Origin: Discostella pseudostelligera
Taxonomy: Eukaryota; Bacillariophyta; Thalassiosirophyceae; Thalassiosirales; Thalassiosiraceae
Reading direction: 5' to 3'
NCBI GenBank assembly: GCA_036940085.1
Contig: JALLBK010000509.1
Location: 1 to 20,004, forward strand
Length of the DNA stretch: 20,004 bases
Shown in pieces: positions 18,818-20,004 of this stretch (within the stretch, counting starts at the first letter, position 1; each line of letters opens with the position of its first letter). The notes beneath the pieces are model-generated. The model had not been told where the DNA came from, did not search any database, and saw only the letters and a list, made by a program, of their open reading frames with translations. The position numbers and the translations under genes were made by a program.

Positions 18818-19304
18818 ACACTGGAAATCTTGGGTTGTACATACTCATTAATATTCATTCAATTGCATCATAGTACTCTACTTGCTGAGTGGAGATTGGA
18901 GGACATGCATCTCCATTACCATTATCGGCAAGCCCCATCTGTTGGCATTACGATGCATCATTACGATTGTATTCTTTTCCTGATGCATTAATCAGTGGTG
19001 ATAGTGTGGATCAGTACTATGAGGATTGTGAGGAGTGTTTTAATTTCGTGGTGATATCGTCCTATTGGGGAAATACGACATAGGCGGACAAAATCAGATG
19101 TGGAATCCAGCAAGATTGAGTGAAAAAGGGAGGAACAACGAGTAGACGAGAGTGATCACTACAGTGCAGCTGCAACCAGCAAGCACTAGCATAAATGACG
19201 CAACAATTAGATTACATTTTGAGTACATTCGACACCTAGATACAGTGTTGCAGTCTGCTGTAGTGTGGAACTCAAATGAATATCTAGCCGTTACATATGC
19301 ACCA
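18818..19304. other. Convergent intergenic spacer
   Basis: This is about 490 bp between the POT1-like stop and the stop of the FkbM-type gene. It is AT-rich, with no convincing open frame, RNA gene or repeat. It presumably contains the 3' UTRs of both genes. Confidence 0.6.
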
Positions 19305-20004
19305 TCATAATCCAGCAGCCATGAGCGGCAATGATTGATACAATCGAATAGCCGTGACATCTTCACCATCGTCATACATCACATATCCTCTTTTGCGCAG
19401 CAGTCCAAACGTCGTTGCAATCTTGGTACCATTGACCGTCCTACCAGCATGATTTTTAATGTCTTGATCCGCCATTACTTTCTTTTCGAAATGAAGAACC
19501 AATGGCAGTGTCTCATCCGAAAATTCATTCATTAATGATTGCAAGATAAAGACCTCGAACCCTTCCACATCAATCTGTACTATTCCGATTGGTGCAATGT
19601 TACCACCACCGGATGATCTGGTGGCACCATCATCCTTCTTCACCATCTCCTCCTCCCCCAAACCAAGACTATTCATCAGTTCCAAGACCGTTCCACAGGG
19701 AAGTTCATCGTGGGCAATACACAGCCTCGACGATTCTTCTCCCATCATATGTTCCAAATGAGGACAATCGAGTGTCCCTAACTGAGATCTAATCCAATCT
19801 GGAGCATCTAGACGTCTTTGATCCATGGAGGATGTATTCCAATGACAAAATTCACAAGCCCCCGAATCACGTTCGGACGTGATGGCATACTGACGAATGG
19901 CTGTCCCCGGCATTCCTCTCTTTTCTTGAATATCCGCATAGTTCAAGGTTAATTGATCAAAGTTCGTTGGGACAGGCTCCACTACAATTGGAAACCAATG
20001 GTGC
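19305..20004 (-). CDS. FkbM-family methyltransferase, 5' end outside window
   Basis: This is the C-terminal 233 residues of a SAM-dependent methyltransferase of the FkbM (Methyltransf_21) family, often O-methylating sugars or small metabolites; the substrate is unknown here. The reading frame is open to the window edge (it begins HHWFPIVVEP), so the start, SAM-binding N-terminal strands and any signal peptide lie beyond 20004. Visible family features are VVEPVPTNFDQLTLNYA (the EP-x-P-x-x-F-x-x-L-x-x-N motif after the second strand) and GIVQIDVEGFEVFILQSLM (the IDVEG-x-E signature), followed by LHFEKKV. A polar, acidic insert with GGG and KKDD separates the two. The protein ends RLYQSLPLMAAGL. 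No intron is apparent in the visible part. Confidence 0.85.
   Translation of the reverse strand, partial: HHWFPIVVEPVPTNFDQLTLNYADIQEKRGMPGTAIRQYAITSERDSGACEFCHWNTSSMDQRRLDAPDWIRSQLGTLDCPHLEHMMGEESSRLCIAHDELPCGTVLELMNSLGLGEEEMVKKDDGATRSSGGGNIAPIGIVQIDVEGFEVFILQSLMNEFSDETLPLVLHFEKKVMADQDIKNHAGRTVNGTKIATTFGLLRKRGYVMYDDGEDVTAIRLYQSLPLMAAGL

Overview
The window looks like nuclear DNA of a diatom, most likely a centric one. The evidence is short GT-AG introns (71-115 bp), Kozak-like CACCATG starts, genes on both strands with short gaps, a bipartite plastid-targeting presequence with a VSA|F junction (7281), frequent Asn, Asp, Gln and Ser homopolymers, and scattered microsatellites. The species is inferred, not proven. 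I see no bacterial, viral or CRISPR-like content and no recognisable transposon.

Layout. The left third (588-6954) holds three paralogous SLC10A7/Rch1-type membrane transporters. Two are in head-to-tail tandem (588-1985 and 2163-3554). The third is inverted (5626-6954). Between them lies a four-exon NADPH-dependent FMN reductase (4379-5351). The inverted transporter shares a 326-bp divergent promoter with a plastid-targeted single-span protein of unknown function (7281-7838). Next come a V-ATPase accessory protein resembling the C-terminus of ATP6AP2/renin receptor (8677-9588), a 2-kb stretch without a convincing gene, and a two-exon, Asn- and Cys-rich secreted or type I membrane protein (11644-12980).

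The right third holds tubulin-folding cofactor B (13378-14391, minus), divergently paired with a three-exon gene (14778-18817). The C-terminal 500 residues of that protein carry the POT1 telomere-binding architecture (OB1, OB2 and a likely third OB fold). They follow a nearly 800-residue N-terminal extension that typical POT1 proteins lack. The window ends inside an FkbM-family methyltransferase gene on the minus strand (19305-20004), open at the edge.

The genes do not form one pathway. The items most worth follow-up are the oversized POT1-like protein and the unidentified folded region in its extension, the transporter trio with uneven sequence identity, the unassigned plastid protein, and recurring promoter motifs: TTCCCGCCATT or its complement-type GGCGGGAA, TGACGT, and a helically phased GACGAAC triplet.
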